From contig WPIO01000009.1 in assembly GCA_009760855.2 (NCBI GenBank), positions 7,537,001 through 7,601,000 on the forward strand: 64,000 nucleotides of DNA, read 5' to 3'. Origin of the DNA: Cristatella mucedo. Lineage: Eukaryota > Bryozoa > Phylactolaemata > Cristatellidae. Shown here in pieces: positions 48,866 to 60,306 of the stretch. The notes under the pieces were generated by a model, which saw only the letters and a program-made list of their open reading frames with translations, searched no databases and had not been told where the DNA came from. The translations under genes were made by a program, and so were the position numbers. Within the stretch, counting starts at the first letter, position 1. Every line of letters begins with the position of its first letter.

Positions 48866-51480
48866 CCAAGTAGCCAGAACTGCAGCTCGTATAGACAAGT
48901 TCTTAAGGTACGGATACAAATAATCGTGCTCTGAAATTATGTGCACTAATGCGTGCATCGGGGAGGCTTCTACTACACCTTAGCCATGCTTCCAGGCGTG
49001 AGTTTCACCAGAAATAATGGTTCCTCATTTAGCTATGAAGTTTAATACCGCAGCTACGAGTGCTAAATTTAGTGCGAAGGAAGTTTTAATTTAACAGAGT
49101 GAAATGTATTTGGCTAGAGTTCTAAGAGAGCCATATCTCTTGCTAGACACTTCAAATGTGCCGGACATGGAGTTGGTCAATTGAATAGCGATAACAAGCA
49201 TTTTCAGCACACCAAGTGTGGTTTTATGGTTTATTTCGGGTTAATGGTTTTGCTTGCTTATGGGTCGCTTGTGGGTTTATTGTTGAATAAGTTAACGTTT
49301 TTACTAGGGTGAGTCGCTGCCGGGTGAGGAGGAGGCCCCCTTCGGTGTCTGCCTTTCGTAGTTTGCGTACCGGAACGTGTGTGTGCTTGGCACCGGAGGG
49401 TCAGCTTACACAAAGGAAAACTTGCACTGACGGATGAAGCAAACGATATGACGTGGGCTTTTACTAGCTTTTCTTTTCTTCGGTAAAGTCACATGATGCG
49501 ATGTGACACCACGACGCGACGGAGGTGACGCGACGCCAGTCGGGAATGAGTTGCAAGCTTTGGGAGCGCACGGTCGTCTGATATGGTCGTCCAGTGAGAG
49601 GTCACTTTGAAACACATTTGATTGCACAAAAACACATCGAAACACTTTGATTTTGTGCAGAGGCTACAGCAGACTTGCTGCTTGGGTTTATTTGTGGGTT
49701 AGGCTTTTCAATTTCGTGGTACCTCTAGGTTTGTTTACAGAGATAAAAGTAATGTAATCGTCAGGCAATGTTATTACCACATAAGTGCAAATTTCAGCAA
49801 TACATTCTACAAGGTAATCGAAAGAGTTTCGAAGCGCTGGAAGGCAGAGATGAATAAAAGCACAGACAGGTGCAACTGCTTGTCGTCTAAATAAAATTAA
49901 AGTCTGAATTGTGCTCGGTGATTCCATCGGCAAACCAAGAGTTTAAATTGTGGAAGAAGTGGACTAAGTACAACTTTTGTGACCCCGTACTTTAAGGGAA
50001 CATCCGATGACTGCTGCCACTTGAAATAATGCTCTGAAATATGTATTTGAGATAGAATTTTAAATGATGAATTGAAGTGCCAGAGATTTCCAGGCGAGGT
50101 TACAGGTACCAATGAAGGACTTGGTAATAATATCAAAATCAAACGCTCCAGAGAGTTCGGGCAGAACTAAGAGAGAGATTCTACTAAAGTTAGCATCGCT
50201 GAGAAGGTACACACAGATCAGTGCTGAGTCGGTGGAGGGATTTCTAGGTTCGAATTTAGTTCAACAGCCGCTACGCAGGTTTCAACTAATATTATTGCTA
50301 TACTACTTTAATAATTTAACAAGACATAGGAGCTGAGTCGAGGCAGGCCTCGTAGGTAAGATAGATAGTCTTGGAGCATATTTATTGTGCGTCTAGAAGT
50401 CTAGGAATCACAATAATTTTATCAAGGGGACATATGTCTGAATTCTCCGGATTCAAAGACCGACCTAGTAGCCATATTTGATGCCAACCTTGGACTCCTG
50501 ACGACCTTTTCTTGGAAGCCCGAATCAGAACAGGTCGTCATTCAAGCTGTAATAAGTGGCTTCGCCTCGAAAGTAGGCGACGAATGAGGCGAGCGATGGA
50601 TGGCAAGCGTAGCTTCCTGAATGAATATTTGAAAAGCGGGCTTTTCAAATGACGGTAAATATCCTACCGCCAGTCTGTCGCTCTTCAGCTCCCGTACGTA
50701 CGTTCAGATCCTCTTTACACCATTGGTGTTCAATTAATGGTTCGTGAGCTGGTTTGTGAATGAACCAACAGGCTGCACCGAAAACCCACACGATCAAGGC
50801 AAGAGTTTACTAGGATGTGGTTAATCTATCCTCAAGGGAAGGTACCAGTAGAGAACCAACGATGATGAGCAGGAACAAAAGTACTGGTCCTTACAGTTTC
50901 TCCTTGCCGTTGAGCCAACGAGCTCAGCTAAGTGTCCTAAATTCTTGGCCTTTATCGATCGTCTTCGTTCGGGCAGCTCAGTCTTTGTTTGTCACACAGG
51001 GGCGGCATTAATTTGAGCAGCAAATTTACGTTGACCTGACGTTGCATTTTCAAAATATGTACCAAGACATTTATTCCAAAAGTAAATTTCTCATCATTAT
51101 CCTGCCCTCCTCACCACAGCTAAGGAGGGCAGAGTAATGCCTCATCGTTGCTTTTTAAGCGCCCTATTTGGCGGAAAGCCGGCTTGATATGATCATTTAA
51201 CTTGTTCCAAAAAATCGTTCTTCAGATCAAGTTCATTAGTTTGTGTACTACTTCGAAATCCCGTGGTAGCGTGTGAACGTGCTTAAGTTGGAATGAATTT
51301 TTTAAAGGCCAGTGTTAAAACAGTGGTAGAAAGAGTAGCCACTCTGTAACAATTTGTCATCGACCTGCCCTCTCTCCATCAAGTACGTAGCGACTAAGTC
51401 TATTCATTCAAAAAATTTTTAGGTTCATTCATTCTGTTTCTCTGACTTACATACCTGAAATTCCTTTAGCTTTCCCTCAA
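48866..51480. other. Intergenic sequence with one LINE-2 relic
   Basis: A minus-strand relic near 49500-49620 encodes DDHIRRPCAPKACNSFPTGV, resembling the RAFSSYAPKAWNSL block of LINE-2. The remainder, including 49620-51480, has no recognised gene or repeat. Confidence 0.4.
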
Positions 51481-51483
51481 ATA

Positions 51484-51569
51484 ATAATAATATAATAATA
51501 ATAATGCACTTGATAAAGCGCCCTCAGAGAACTTAATCTCTCTAGGCGCTTTACATTTGCTGCAAAGGG
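51484..51569 (-). repeat. LINE-2 3' tail
   Basis: ataataataatataataata, gcgccctcagagaacttaat, ctctctaggcgctttacat and tgctgcaaaggga on +. It joins directly to the R2-like element at about 51570. Confidence 0.75.
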
Positions 51570-52770
51570 ACTTATCAACCATTTTCCGGGCTGACACCAC
51601 CAGGGCATCCTTGCTGCCGTCAAACGGCACCATTACGTCGACTGTGACCACGTCGGTGCAGTTGTCGATGAGCAGGAGAGCGCAGTGGCCGGAAGAGCCC
51701 CGATTAGGCTACCAAGAAGCAGGTTGTGGCGTGCCGTTATTGTTTGCCGCATCGGTCGGCAGTGGCTTAGGACGTGGCAGACGGACTCTGTCTCAGTGCG
51801 GCAAAGACAGCAGTTGCTGGCCGTTCCGAGGTACGTCTGGCTCCTAGCGGCAGCACGCAGCACCGCCGGCAGCACACCCAGGCGAGCAAGGTGAACGAAC
51901 CGCCAGGCCCGAATGCCCAGAGGGGGCTGGACCACCAAAGCCCCGCCTTCAGCCAACCTGGCGAACTATCGCAGTTTTGAGATGGCGAGTGCTCCATATC
52001 GCCGGGGTCAGTTGAGACCACCAGGACGTCCGAGTCGGTCAGCGTGATGCAACACGAGAATCGCTTAAGGCATCGTCGCGTATCAGCTCACAGCGAGGCT
52101 GGGCCGACCCTGTTTCCAGGGCCGAATGTGGCTGGGCTAAGGTACCGCGAGCGCTCCTCGGCAGACGAAGGCGTGCCGCCCATGCGGTCAAAGTCGCGGT
52201 CGAGGCGGTAGCGTGCGATACGTCGCACGCACCCGTCAGGTGATGCACAACATGCGGCAGGAGTGAGCGATTCGGAGGATCGCGATCGAATTGGTCGCGA
52301 AGCGTACGAGACCAAGGCCTTCAGCGGAGCGCCGTGCGAATGGGAAGTGTGTCGAGCTGAAGTTCGGCAAGCGGACCGGCAGCGCTCCGCAAGTCTTCTC
52401 AGCCGGAAGTAGGGCAGCCTTAGGTACCAGCGGCACCCGACAGAGGTAATAGAGCTGCGGCAGAAGGAAAGTCCACAGGGCATTGAGCTTTTGCCAGGGA
52501 GCGAGAAGCCTGCAGTAAGCGAAGGTCCATATCAAGGGATGAACAGGCCTGATCTATCTCGGCCCTAGGCCGCCCGAAACCCTGCGAGGCTCCGAGGTAG
52601 GTTACAGACTCATTCTCCGGCGGCTCGGGGATTTGTCGGCCGTGCAAGGAAATGGAAGCGGGCAGGGCCTCCCTTCTTGTGGATCAGGATCTTGAGACCC
52701 GTCTTCCACGCTGACGGGACGTCCCCGAAGTGGATGAAGCCATTCATGATACAGGCGATCGGTATAAATA
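51570..52770 (-). mobile_element. R2/NeSL-like non-LTR retrotransposon, internally deleted
   Basis: On the minus strand, in order: AWKTGLKILIHKKGG (start of the RT fingers), then directly YLGASQGF and APWQKLNALWTFLLPQLYYL (the end of RT and thumb of R2-type elements), EGLGL, a Cys-His cluster CCLCRTETESVCHVLSHC (C-x2-C-x7-H-x4-C), RHNLL, and VVTVDVMVPFDGSKDAL, which resembles the restriction-like endonuclease that follows the zinc cluster in this clade. The RT catalytic core (the YADD-type block) is missing between about 52640 and 52680. Frames are broken, and the end is cut at 51570 by a LINE-2 tail. Confidence 0.7.
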
Positions 52771-53110
52771 TTTATTTATATACAGTACATATATATATAT
52801 TAATAGATAAATATATACATAGATAAATAGATGGACATGGAGATCGATCAGCTCAGGTCAGGATGGAAAGATCCACGGGCACCACATCAATAGTGCCACG
52901 CCCACTGCCTGCTAAGAATAGCTCTTCGTTATCGCTTTTTGCGAAATAAAAAAATCTAAAAGTTTTAAGAGAGAGCTTTCTAATTGATTAATTTTTAAGC
53001 AGATGAATCTATCCTCTACGGCTCGTTTATTGGTGCGGCGAAGTCACTCAGGGACAATCGTTGACCGCCGGGCTTCAATGTTCACAGCCACCAAATTATT
53101 TCTGTTTCTT
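52770..53110. other. AT-rich spacer before USP48 exon 1
   Basis: Contains TA-rich sequence at 52765-52840 and no recognised feature. A possible acceptor (tttcttcgcag at 53115) lies 76 bp before the USP48 start codon, so the ATG exon may follow an upstream non-coding exon. Confidence 0.45.
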
Positions 53111-53191
53111 CGCAGAGCCGTGCCGCGCGAGCCGCTGTTCGGTGGGCGCCTGCCCGTTCTGTGATACGCCGGCGACTATCGAGCTGTATTC

Positions 53192-53337
53192 ATGCCTCCC
53201 AAGCGGAGCAAACGTGGTGATGCAGATCCATTTTGGGAATGGGTCCATGAGGACAGGAGCACCGATTCGTTAACGGAAGAACACATTCACTTCGCTTACC
53301 GATTGAACCAGACTCCGTGCAAACTCGGGAAGTGCAG
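53192..53337 (+). CDS. USP48: USP48 coding exon 1
   Basis: Encodes residues 1-48 plus two bases of codon 49: a basic start (MPPKRSKRG), an acidic/aromatic stretch with FWEWV, EEHIHFAYRL, and PCKLGKC. Donor cag/gtaacg at 53338. Reading on past the donor meets TAA at once, so the exon ends here. Confidence 0.83.
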
Positions 53338-54253
53338 GTAACGCTCAGTTCAAATCAATCATGTTCCTCGTAAGTGCCCTGCTGTTCGAGTTTGCCGTCT
53401 ATAACTAAATTTTTCAAAATTGTTTGCGTGCTGTTGTAGATTTTGGATTTTTGCTTTTGTTGTGCATAACTGCATGGCACTTCTGTTACACCCAATCCAC
53501 ACACCCACGTGCATTAAGTTTCGAGTACTTTAGTTCAAACATCGTTAGCATGAGAAAAACTAGGCAATGATAGTTCGTTCACCTTTAGTCGGCACAATAT
53601 TTGGCTCACTTTTCTTGGTGCCAGTCTTGTGCATATGCTTAAACCGATTTCGTGTGGTCGTGTTGAACGTTGCATTGACGGCCAGGGCAAGCAAATCCGC
53701 GAAACCGCCATTCCTCGATCTGTTACTCAGTAACACCATCGTGGAATGAAACATTTCAAAATTGTTATGGTGTTTAGGTGATTTATAGTCGCCTATATAG
53801 ACTTATAATAGTTATCGAATAAGAAACGTTATACTTGCTTGTTATCGAATAAGAAACGTTATACTTGCTTGCTTTCCAATAAAAAACGGCTCTTTTAAAA
53901 GGTCGAAGCTACTCTCCATATTTGCTGAATTTCAAAATTGCTGAGACATGGCTTCTAAAGGAATTAAGACCATGCGTGGCTCTTGACTCTTGAGAGGTTC
54001 TCACATTAAAGCACTGTTAGATTTCACCGTTACAGCTGTCTCAGATTTCACCTGCTTGGACTTGCTTGCTGCAGTTTTAAGCCGTTCTCCCGTTGGTGTA
54101 CCTGTGCCCCAGCAGTTGAATCGCACTTTTAGAAAGAACTGCCGACAGAACCCGTTCTGTCTCAACGGACTCGGGGAGCAATCGTGGCTAAAGAGCGAAG
54201 TGGGCAATGCCTTGGACTCTTTCCTGAGTGAAGAGTGCCTGCGAAGAGAACAG
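53192..54253 (+). CDS. USP48: USP48-like ubiquitin carboxyl-terminal hydrolase, N-terminal 89 residues (two exons, partial)
   Basis: Exons 53192-53337 and 54133-54253 join in phase 2 to give 89 codons. Known of the family: USP48 is a cysteine deubiquitinase (C19) with a USP domain, DUSP domains and a C-terminal ubiquitin-like domain. What is seen: EEHIHFAYRL (29-38), then PCKLGKCRKNCRQNPFC (42-58) and LNGLGEQSWL (59-68), which match the USP48 N-terminus in Cys spacing, the NPxC motif and the G-GE--WL motif. An in-frame TGA at 53162-53164 fixes the ATG. The catalytic Cys box should be in the next exon and is not found before the window ends. I am confident of the family and fairly confident of orthology. 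Confidence 0.85.
53812..53871 (+). repeat. 30-bp exact tandem duplication in USP48 intron 1
   Basis: gttatcgaataagaaacgtt followed by atacttgctt occurs twice in direct succession. Confidence 0.9.
54133..54253 (+). CDS. USP48: USP48 coding exon 2
   Basis: Acceptor cttttag at 54132; donor gttggt at 54254. Encodes the end of codon 49 and residues 50-89: KNCRQNPFCLNGLGEQSWL then KSEVGNALDSFLSEECLRREQ. The first part is the conserved Cys-rich USP48 segment; the second is the more variable linker before the catalytic box. Exits in phase 0. Confidence 0.85.
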
Positions 54254-54566
54254 GTTGGTTATTCTGTAGAACTTTTATAGCTCTGGTAAATGCAAAGCCT
54301 GTGCAAATTCTGTGCATTATGTCGCCAATATCACTCATTTGTCAGCCAACAGCTTCACTGACTTATAATGCCACTATTATGAAAATATGGAATGCTGCTA
54401 GTCCACACTTGTTTTCTGTCCATTACTGCTTTCTGTAGGCGTTTTTGTCGACAATCTAGCAGCAGTTTATATTGCCCGGCTATTGGCAGCAGGCTGTCAG
54501 TAGTAAGGTCGCTATCTTCCCTGTTCATCTTTGTTCACTTATAGCAAATTACTGGGACCAACCCTT

Positions 54567-54735
54567 AATAATAATAGTGTAGTTTGTATAGAGCCCTCAG
54601 AGAACTTTTCTAGGCACTTTACATACGCTATAAAGGAAGCTCGATCAAATGGTGAGTGGTAACCTGCACAATATCAGCAAGCGTACTATGGTTAGAGGTA
54701 GAGTACACAGTGTCAATCTGAAAATATGGTTGGAA
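54567..54735 (-). mobile_element. LINE-2 3' tail
   Basis: aataataatagtgtag, gagccctcagagaact, ttctaggcactttacat and gatcaaatggtgagtggtaac on +, in USP48 intron 2. Confidence 0.7.
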
Positions 54736-54777
54736 CTTTGTCAATATGTAACCCTTAGTTGACATCCTTCCTTTCCA

Positions 54778-54862
54778 GCATATTTAAAGTGCCACAGAGA
54801 ATTAACAAAGTGTCACAGTTAATTCTTTTAGGACACTATGCAAATGTCACTGTTATTATCAA
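54778..54862 (+). repeat. LINE/SINE 3' tail relic
   Basis: catatttaaagtgccacaga, ttaattcttttaggacacta, tgcaaatg and an attatt remnant, the shared tail in diverged form. Confidence 0.45.
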
Positions 54863-55692
54863 CATATTCCCAGTTTCTGCCCGGTGCCCGTTTTTTGCTG
54901 CACACACATCCCCCAGCTCTAATGCAGGCGGCAGGTTCGTGAATTGCCGCCCCGGACTGGCCCACTGATCATGCATGTGCAGTGAACCTAGCCACTCGGG
55001 TAACGGTCGGTGCAGCAAGCGTGCCAAGCACCGGGCTTCTAGTGAAATTAGTAGAGCAAGGTTCGCTGTTACAACGTTGCAGACTTATTCTCCCCTGCTG
55101 CTGAGGTATTTTTTCAGTAGCCTTCCTTCATGCCAGAGTCCTTACTTTGTCTGCCATGTTGGTCAAAGGCTGTTAGAGCTGGCGGCACTGGCACCCTCTA
55201 ACCTTATGCCCTCGCCCAGCACCCCTGCCATTAAGCCTCGTTCGTGGAGACCCCCCTCCCACACCTTCAAACAGGATAATGCAGCCAATCCCCTAAACCA
55301 AAGCATTGGTTCGATGCTGACGGCGTTTTTACAGCAACCTGTTTCACGTGCGCTGCACCTCCAGCGGCCATAGGCAACCTGCAGCGAAGCAGCACAAATA
55401 CCTGTGATGTCGGTACATTGCGATGTTGGTCGATCGGTCCTACGAAATAGCCTGGTTGTGTGAATAGGCAGCAGCTGGATACCGATGAGCATGGCTCACT
55501 AAAATTGAATGAAATCAATGAAATCCGGCTGTCTAATAAGCTAATAATGCTGGTAAGCCACCAGAAACAACTGGCCAGCTCTATGACGTGCTGCACAACA
55601 GGAAGTGCCGTACAATATACTGTAATGGCCGGATGCCTACTGGCTGTGCCTCTGCCCCTCGATTTCGGCTTGTTGGGTAATTTTGGGCTTTT
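54863..55692. other. USP48 intron 2, no recognised features
   Basis: Nothing recognised between the LINE tail and the LTR element. Confidence 0.45.
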
Positions 55693-55697
55693 GCTTA

Positions 55698-55867
55698 TGT
55701 TAAATGTTGTGCGGGGAGTCACTCACAGATCAAGACGGCTCAGGCATATGCCCTTTATTAAGGCACCGGGCAGCACGGCCGCCATGCTGGATTAGTAACA
55801 GCTGCTGGAAGTGGGTCCGCTGTTCTCAGCCGGAAGAGGTAACTTGACAAGTCAGCCGGACCCAACA
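55698..55867 (-). repeat. 3' LTR of the Ty3/gypsy element
   Basis: Starts tgttaaatgttgtgcg and ends gacccaaca on +; similar throughout to 60016-60196. Both share gatcaagacggctcag and gtgggtccgctgttctc. Confidence 0.9.
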
Positions 55868-55879
55868 TCCTTTCTTCCC
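55868..55879 (-). promoter_or_regulatory. Polypurine tract of the Ty3/gypsy element
   Basis: Minus strand GGGAAGAAAGGA directly before the 3' LTR, the primer site for plus-strand DNA synthesis in LTR retroelements. Confidence 0.75.
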
Positions 55880-56149
55880 AAGTAGCTGATAAAGCTCGGT
55901 GTCACGGTACAAAGTCCCGTAGGTAGGTAGGGCAGTGTCCTTGGTTCATATGGGTGGATGTACACAGTGCATGTCGGCTTGAGTCGGCAGCACTGCTGTC
56001 CGAGACAAATCCAGCTCCACTATTCGACACATCTGCCTCCAAAGGTTAACCGGGGTTCTCTGTCGATGGGCCTGTAATAACGTCATTAGTGTCAGCAGTA
56101 TCAAGGTATAGCTGCAGGTCAGTACAGGCCACAGTACTCTCAGCTGCTA

Positions 56150-57150
56150 CAGTAGGGCCTTGGCTGATTATGTCAGCGGCTTCTGCCACAGCTGAAGCAT
56201 TATTATTAGCACTAGCCTTGCTTGTAACGTTGCTTGTTGATGCTGGTAGCAGGTTTTCCTCCTCTGGGGCCCTGCTCACACTTACCCTGAGTCACCTGGT
56301 CAGCGTATGGCATTAAATCTTGCCGGAAAAGCTGGTTTTGGTGACGAATCGTGCAGTCAGCACCATCTTCTGGCTCTACCCAATACATCACATAGCCTTT
56401 GGCTACCTTTATGGTTCCCCGAGACCAAATTGTTGTCCTGTTACGATAATCCCTGTAACACACCAGGTTTCTATTCGCATATCTGTGAGGCCTAGTTGGA
56501 GATGAAGGCGTGACAGCACCTTCAGTGGCCGGACGAAGCAAGTCCAGGCATGTGCGCAAGTTTCGGCCCAGAAGCAACTGAGGTGGGTGGATCCGGGGTC
56601 GCAGCATTCTCGGAGGAGCGGTACTTTAGCAGGAACTGGTTGATACGTCGCTGTGGATCACCTGGACTAGCTGCATATGCCCGATTGAAAGTTTGCACGA
56701 AGCGCTCAGCTAGTCCATTGCTCTGTGGGTGATAAGGTGCCGAAAGAAAGGGCTGGATACCGTTTGGCTGTAGGAAACTAGCAAAATCATGAGAGGTGAA
56801 CTGCTGTCCGTTGTCAGAAACAATTACCCTGGGTAGACCCAATCGGGCAAAGAGTGTCCGTAGGCGAGATTGTGGTGCCAGATGTTGCCTCTCTCGAGCG
56901 GTACACTTCGGGCCACTTCGAGAATGCATCTACCACTATTAGGAAATGAGTGGTTGTCAAGTGGTCCGGTAAAATCAATGTGAATACGTTGCCATGGTCC
57001 TGCTGGGTCACTCCACTTATGCAAGGTTGCTGGCAGTGCTTGCCTCACTTGGTTGCAATGAGGGCAGCTATGGCACACAGATTCTATGTCACTATCTATG
57101 CCCGGCCACCAAACGTAGTTTCTAGCAGTCGCTTATATTTCAATTACGGC
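56150..57150 (-). pseudogene. Integrase region of the Ty3/gypsy element
   Basis: Minus strand, in order: Cys-containing SCPHCNQ (end of the HHCC zinc finger), HIDFTGPL with the first catalytic Asp near 56970, VIVSDNGQQFTSHDF with the second Asp, and YHPQSNGLAERFVQTF with the catalytic Glu, then a C-terminal region with VAKGYVMYW near 56390. The pieces lie in different frames, so the protein is broken. Confidence 0.85.
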
Positions 57151-57489
57151 CAGATGGCCATCGTGAAGCTCTTGCAAGAGCTGGTCACAGAAGGAACGAG
57201 TATGACTAGTCTCATGCCCTGGAAGCAGACACCCGTCATGTATTGCCAGTTCCTGTCTGCAGTTGTAGTATGGGGTCATGGCCGGTAGAGGATTTCTTGC
57301 CGGCCATCCTTTCGTCGTTGTGTCATAAGCAGCAGAGACTGTTGGGTTGCTTCTGAGTTCTGCCCGAACCGTTTGCATAGTCACAGGAAGCATAGCAAAA
57401 TGATCACCGTGGAACAAAGTGGTCTCTGAACATTGGTCTTCCTTAGGTGGCAATGGTAGTCGCGACAAAGCATCTGCGTTAGCAAGATT

Positions 57490-58604
57490 TTCTGATCACC
57501 TGTACTCGATGCTATATGTGTATGCAGACAACACCGAAGCCCAATGCTGCATACGCATGGCAGCAATAGGTGGAATGCAGGTCTTAGGGTCGAGGATAGT
57601 AGTAAATGGGCAGTGATCGGTAAGCAGCAGGAACTTCTGCCCATACAGATATAGATGAAAACGCATAACGCCGAAAACTAGTGGCAAGGCCTCCTTCGCA
57701 GTCTGCGAACAGTGTCTCACTAGTGGATAGCGTACGGGAAGCAAAGGCAGTGGGTCTTTCCTGTCCGTCGGCTAATCGATGAGATAAAACAATGCCCAGT
57801 CCCTAAGGTGACACCTCGCAAGCTAGCACGAGCATTTTCTTGAGGTCGTATGCTGCTATAATGCTTTCAGTGCTAATAATCTCCTTAACTTTTGTAAAAG
57901 CCTGTTGGTAGCAAACAGTCCATAGCCAACTGCTTTGCTTTTGAAACAATTCGTACAAGGGGTGCAATATCTGTGCCAGGTTGGGCAAGAACTTGTGATA
58001 GTATTGCACCATCCCTATAAATGACCAAAGGCCACTGGGGTCTGTAGGCGGTGGGTCGTTTTTTATGGCTGCCACTTTGTCCTCCGTGGGTGTATGCCAT
58101 TCTTGTCTGTTTGATGCCCAAGGTATACAATACACAGTTTTAAGAACATGCACTTCTCTCTGTATACGTGGAAGCCAGCGCTTAGTAGTTTTGCCAACAC
58201 CGAAGCAAGATTATGCATGTGGGAAGTTCGGTCCTTCCCTGTCACAAAAATGTCATCCTGGTAGCACAATACACCAGGCAGTCCAGACAGCAAATGATCC
58301 ATAGCCCTTTGATGAATAGCGGGAGCGGAAGCAACACCAAACGTCATGGGGCTGTATTTAAACAAACCTTTATTCGTAGTAATGGTGGCAAAAGCTTTGG
58401 ACACTTCCTCAAGTTTGATCTGCGTAAATGCACGGGATAGGTCGAGCTTTGAAAATAAGGCCCCCCATTTAGTTTCTCCTGCAAGTCGTCTATCGAAGGC
58501 ATTCGGTATGAATCAATTATTAGCTGAGAGTTCAGCTAAAGCTTTGTAGTCCACAGAGGCGGATCGAGCCATCGCGCTTAATTACTGGCACTACTGGACT
58601 CGCT
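57490..58604 (-). pseudogene. Reverse transcriptase and RNase H region of the Ty3/gypsy element
   Basis: Minus strand: the palm motif FGVASAPAIHQRAMD and GVLCYQDDIFV (YQDD catalytic box, near 58255-58285), then the thumb (FIGMVQYYHKFLPNLA near 58000), and RNase H (LVFGVMRFHLYLYGQKF, LTDHCPF near 57600-57690). Frames change at several places, and the N-terminal RT block has stop codons around 58450-58600. Confidence 0.85.
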
Positions 58605-59440
58605 TATTTGCTCTGCTCGACCCGCGAAATGACCCTCTCAGAGAGCAATTTGTTTAGCTCAGCCTCTACCTTCTCGAATATAGCAAATGGCACAGTTTTA
58701 TATTTAATATGCATGGGTACAGCATTTTCTTGAATATGCAACTTGGCCGTGATGCTGCTGAACTTACCCAGTGTCTGGTAGAAGAGATCGGCATGCTGTT
58801 GTAGAAGAGAGTCTAAGTCTCGATGCTCTGTCAATAAATTCGCAGAGACCATCCTGCCGATATCGAGATCAAAAGCCACCATCCATTCTCTGACGATCAG
58901 CGGTACATCGGTTTCGGCAAGGACAAAAATTCGAGCCTGGAACTTTTTTCCTAGGTATTTAGCCTGATGATGATGAACTACCCCAACAGGAGATATCTCC
59001 GCAGTAGCACCATACGGCCGTAGCCTAATAATATTCGTAGGCTTCATTGTGAGGTGAGGACAGACGTGTTAACACTCATGCAACGATAGCATAGAAATGC
59101 TCGATCCCGTGTCGAATTCCATGTAAACGTCTATTCCTTCAAGATGGACCCGTATCATGCACGGTTTGTGGGTCTCACTTCTTGTAGAATGAGTGAAAAC
59201 GTCATCTGACACTTTTCTGACATCCTCGGAGTTGTGTGAATTTGTTTCTCCAGCAGTTGTCTTTCCTGCCGCTTGCATTGGATGTCGATCTTTACTTCTA
59301 CACACATGACCTTGTATCTCGCAGATGTGGCATATGCTGCTCTGATGAAGGCACCTCGTTCGTGCTGCGTTGAACCGCAAGAGGCGCCTTCACGGGCGAT
59401 TGGCTTAGAGTGCGGTCTGCTCATCCTGTCAACGGGTAAA
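58604..59440 (-). pseudogene. Protease and RT N-terminal region of the Ty3/gypsy element
   Basis: Minus strand: EFDTGSSISML near 59080-59125 is the Asp-Thr-Gly active site of the retroelement aspartic protease. It is preceded by a Cys/His stretch (ICHICEIQGH) near the nucleocapsid knuckle position and followed by the linker to RT (KVEAELNKLLSERVISRVEQS at 58607-58675). Frames are discontinuous. Confidence 0.82.
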
Positions 59441-59559
59441 GGTTCGGCAGTCGAATGCTCGGAACCCTTTCCATCGCTGCGACCAATTTTCGTGACTGTT
59501 CTGTCCCTGTCGCAATGTCTGACGCTATCTCCGGTGTCGGACTTATACTTTTAATAGCC

Positions 59560-60000
59560 TTTGCCGAGTAGCATAGGATTGCACGAGAGGCCACACACCA
59601 GCTGGTTTTGCAGAGCTTTCGGCAAGAATTGATCGAATCCTAAATGCTGAGCCAAAAGACGCAAGGCAGCTAAAAATTCTCTCGCTGTTTCATCTGGTCG
59701 TTGATGACGGCAGTGGAACTGTAGGTCTCAGCAATTTCGAGCGGTACGGGTTTAAGGTGGTCCGAAAGTGCATGCAAGAGTTCCAACAGGCTCTTATCCG
59801 ATAGTTTAGCCGGTGATACAAGGCTACAAAGCAGCACGTGTGCCTCCGATAGAACTCAGGAATACGGCTCTATGGCAATTTACTGGAATCTCCTGGGCTC
59901 GAACGTACTGTTCGAACGTATCCAGGTAATCGCCTAACGCCTACCTTTCCTCATCAAACGAGATGAAGCCTTCACGGGTTGCCAGGGGTCAACAAAAAAT
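59560..60000 (-). pseudogene. gag remnant of the Ty3/gypsy element
   Basis: Minus strand FEQYVRAQEIP near 59900 and FHCRHQRPDETAREFLAALR, then LLAQHLGFDQFLPKALQ near 59600-59720 are gag capsid-like blocks, separated by stops. Confidence 0.7.
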
Positions 60001-60015
60001 CCACCTCACCACCAC

Positions 60016-60196
60016 TGTTAAATTTGTGCGAGCAGTCGCTCACCGATCAAGACGGCTCAGCCAGATGCCCTTTATGAAGGAGCCGCGGAACCGGGCAGCA
60101 CGGCCAGCACACTGGCTTAGTAGCAGCTGTTACAAGTGGGTCCGCTGTTCTCGACCGGAAGAGGGCGGTGGCTAGACAAGCCAGGCAGACCCAACA
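60016..60196 (-). repeat. 5' LTR of the Ty3/gypsy element
   Basis: Starts tgttaaatttgtgcgagc and ends gacccaaca on +. Just inside it on the minus strand, gtggtggtgaggtgga is the expected place of the primer-binding site; the tRNA is not identified. Confidence 0.9.
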
Positions 60197-60242
60197 GCTT
60201 ACTTGCTCAATCCAGTATTGTCTTGTCATTTGTAGATAACCT

Positions 60243-60306
60243 GCACCATTTTTGGCACCCTGGTCTTGTAAAAATACCATTTTTGGCACCCTGGTCTTGT
60301 AAAAAT
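60243..60306 (+). repeat. 31-bp exact tandem duplication
   Basis: accatttttggcaccctggt followed by cttgtaaaaat occurs twice in succession, 46 bp after the LTR element. Confidence 0.9.

Larger units (their letters stand above)
55698..60196 (-). mobile_element. Ty3/gypsy LTR retrotransposon, complete but degenerate
   Basis: 4.5-kb element on the minus strand inserted in USP48 intron 2. The two LTRs (170 and 181 bp) both have TG/CA ends, and a 5-bp direct repeat gctta flanks the element (55693-55697 and 60197-60201). A polypurine tract adjoins the 3' LTR. Order on the minus strand: gag, protease, reverse transcriptase, RNase H, integrase, which is the Ty3/gypsy (Metaviridae) order. No envelope gene is seen. 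All frames carry stops or frameshifts, and the LTRs differ at many positions, so it is an old, inactive insertion. Confidence 0.92.
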
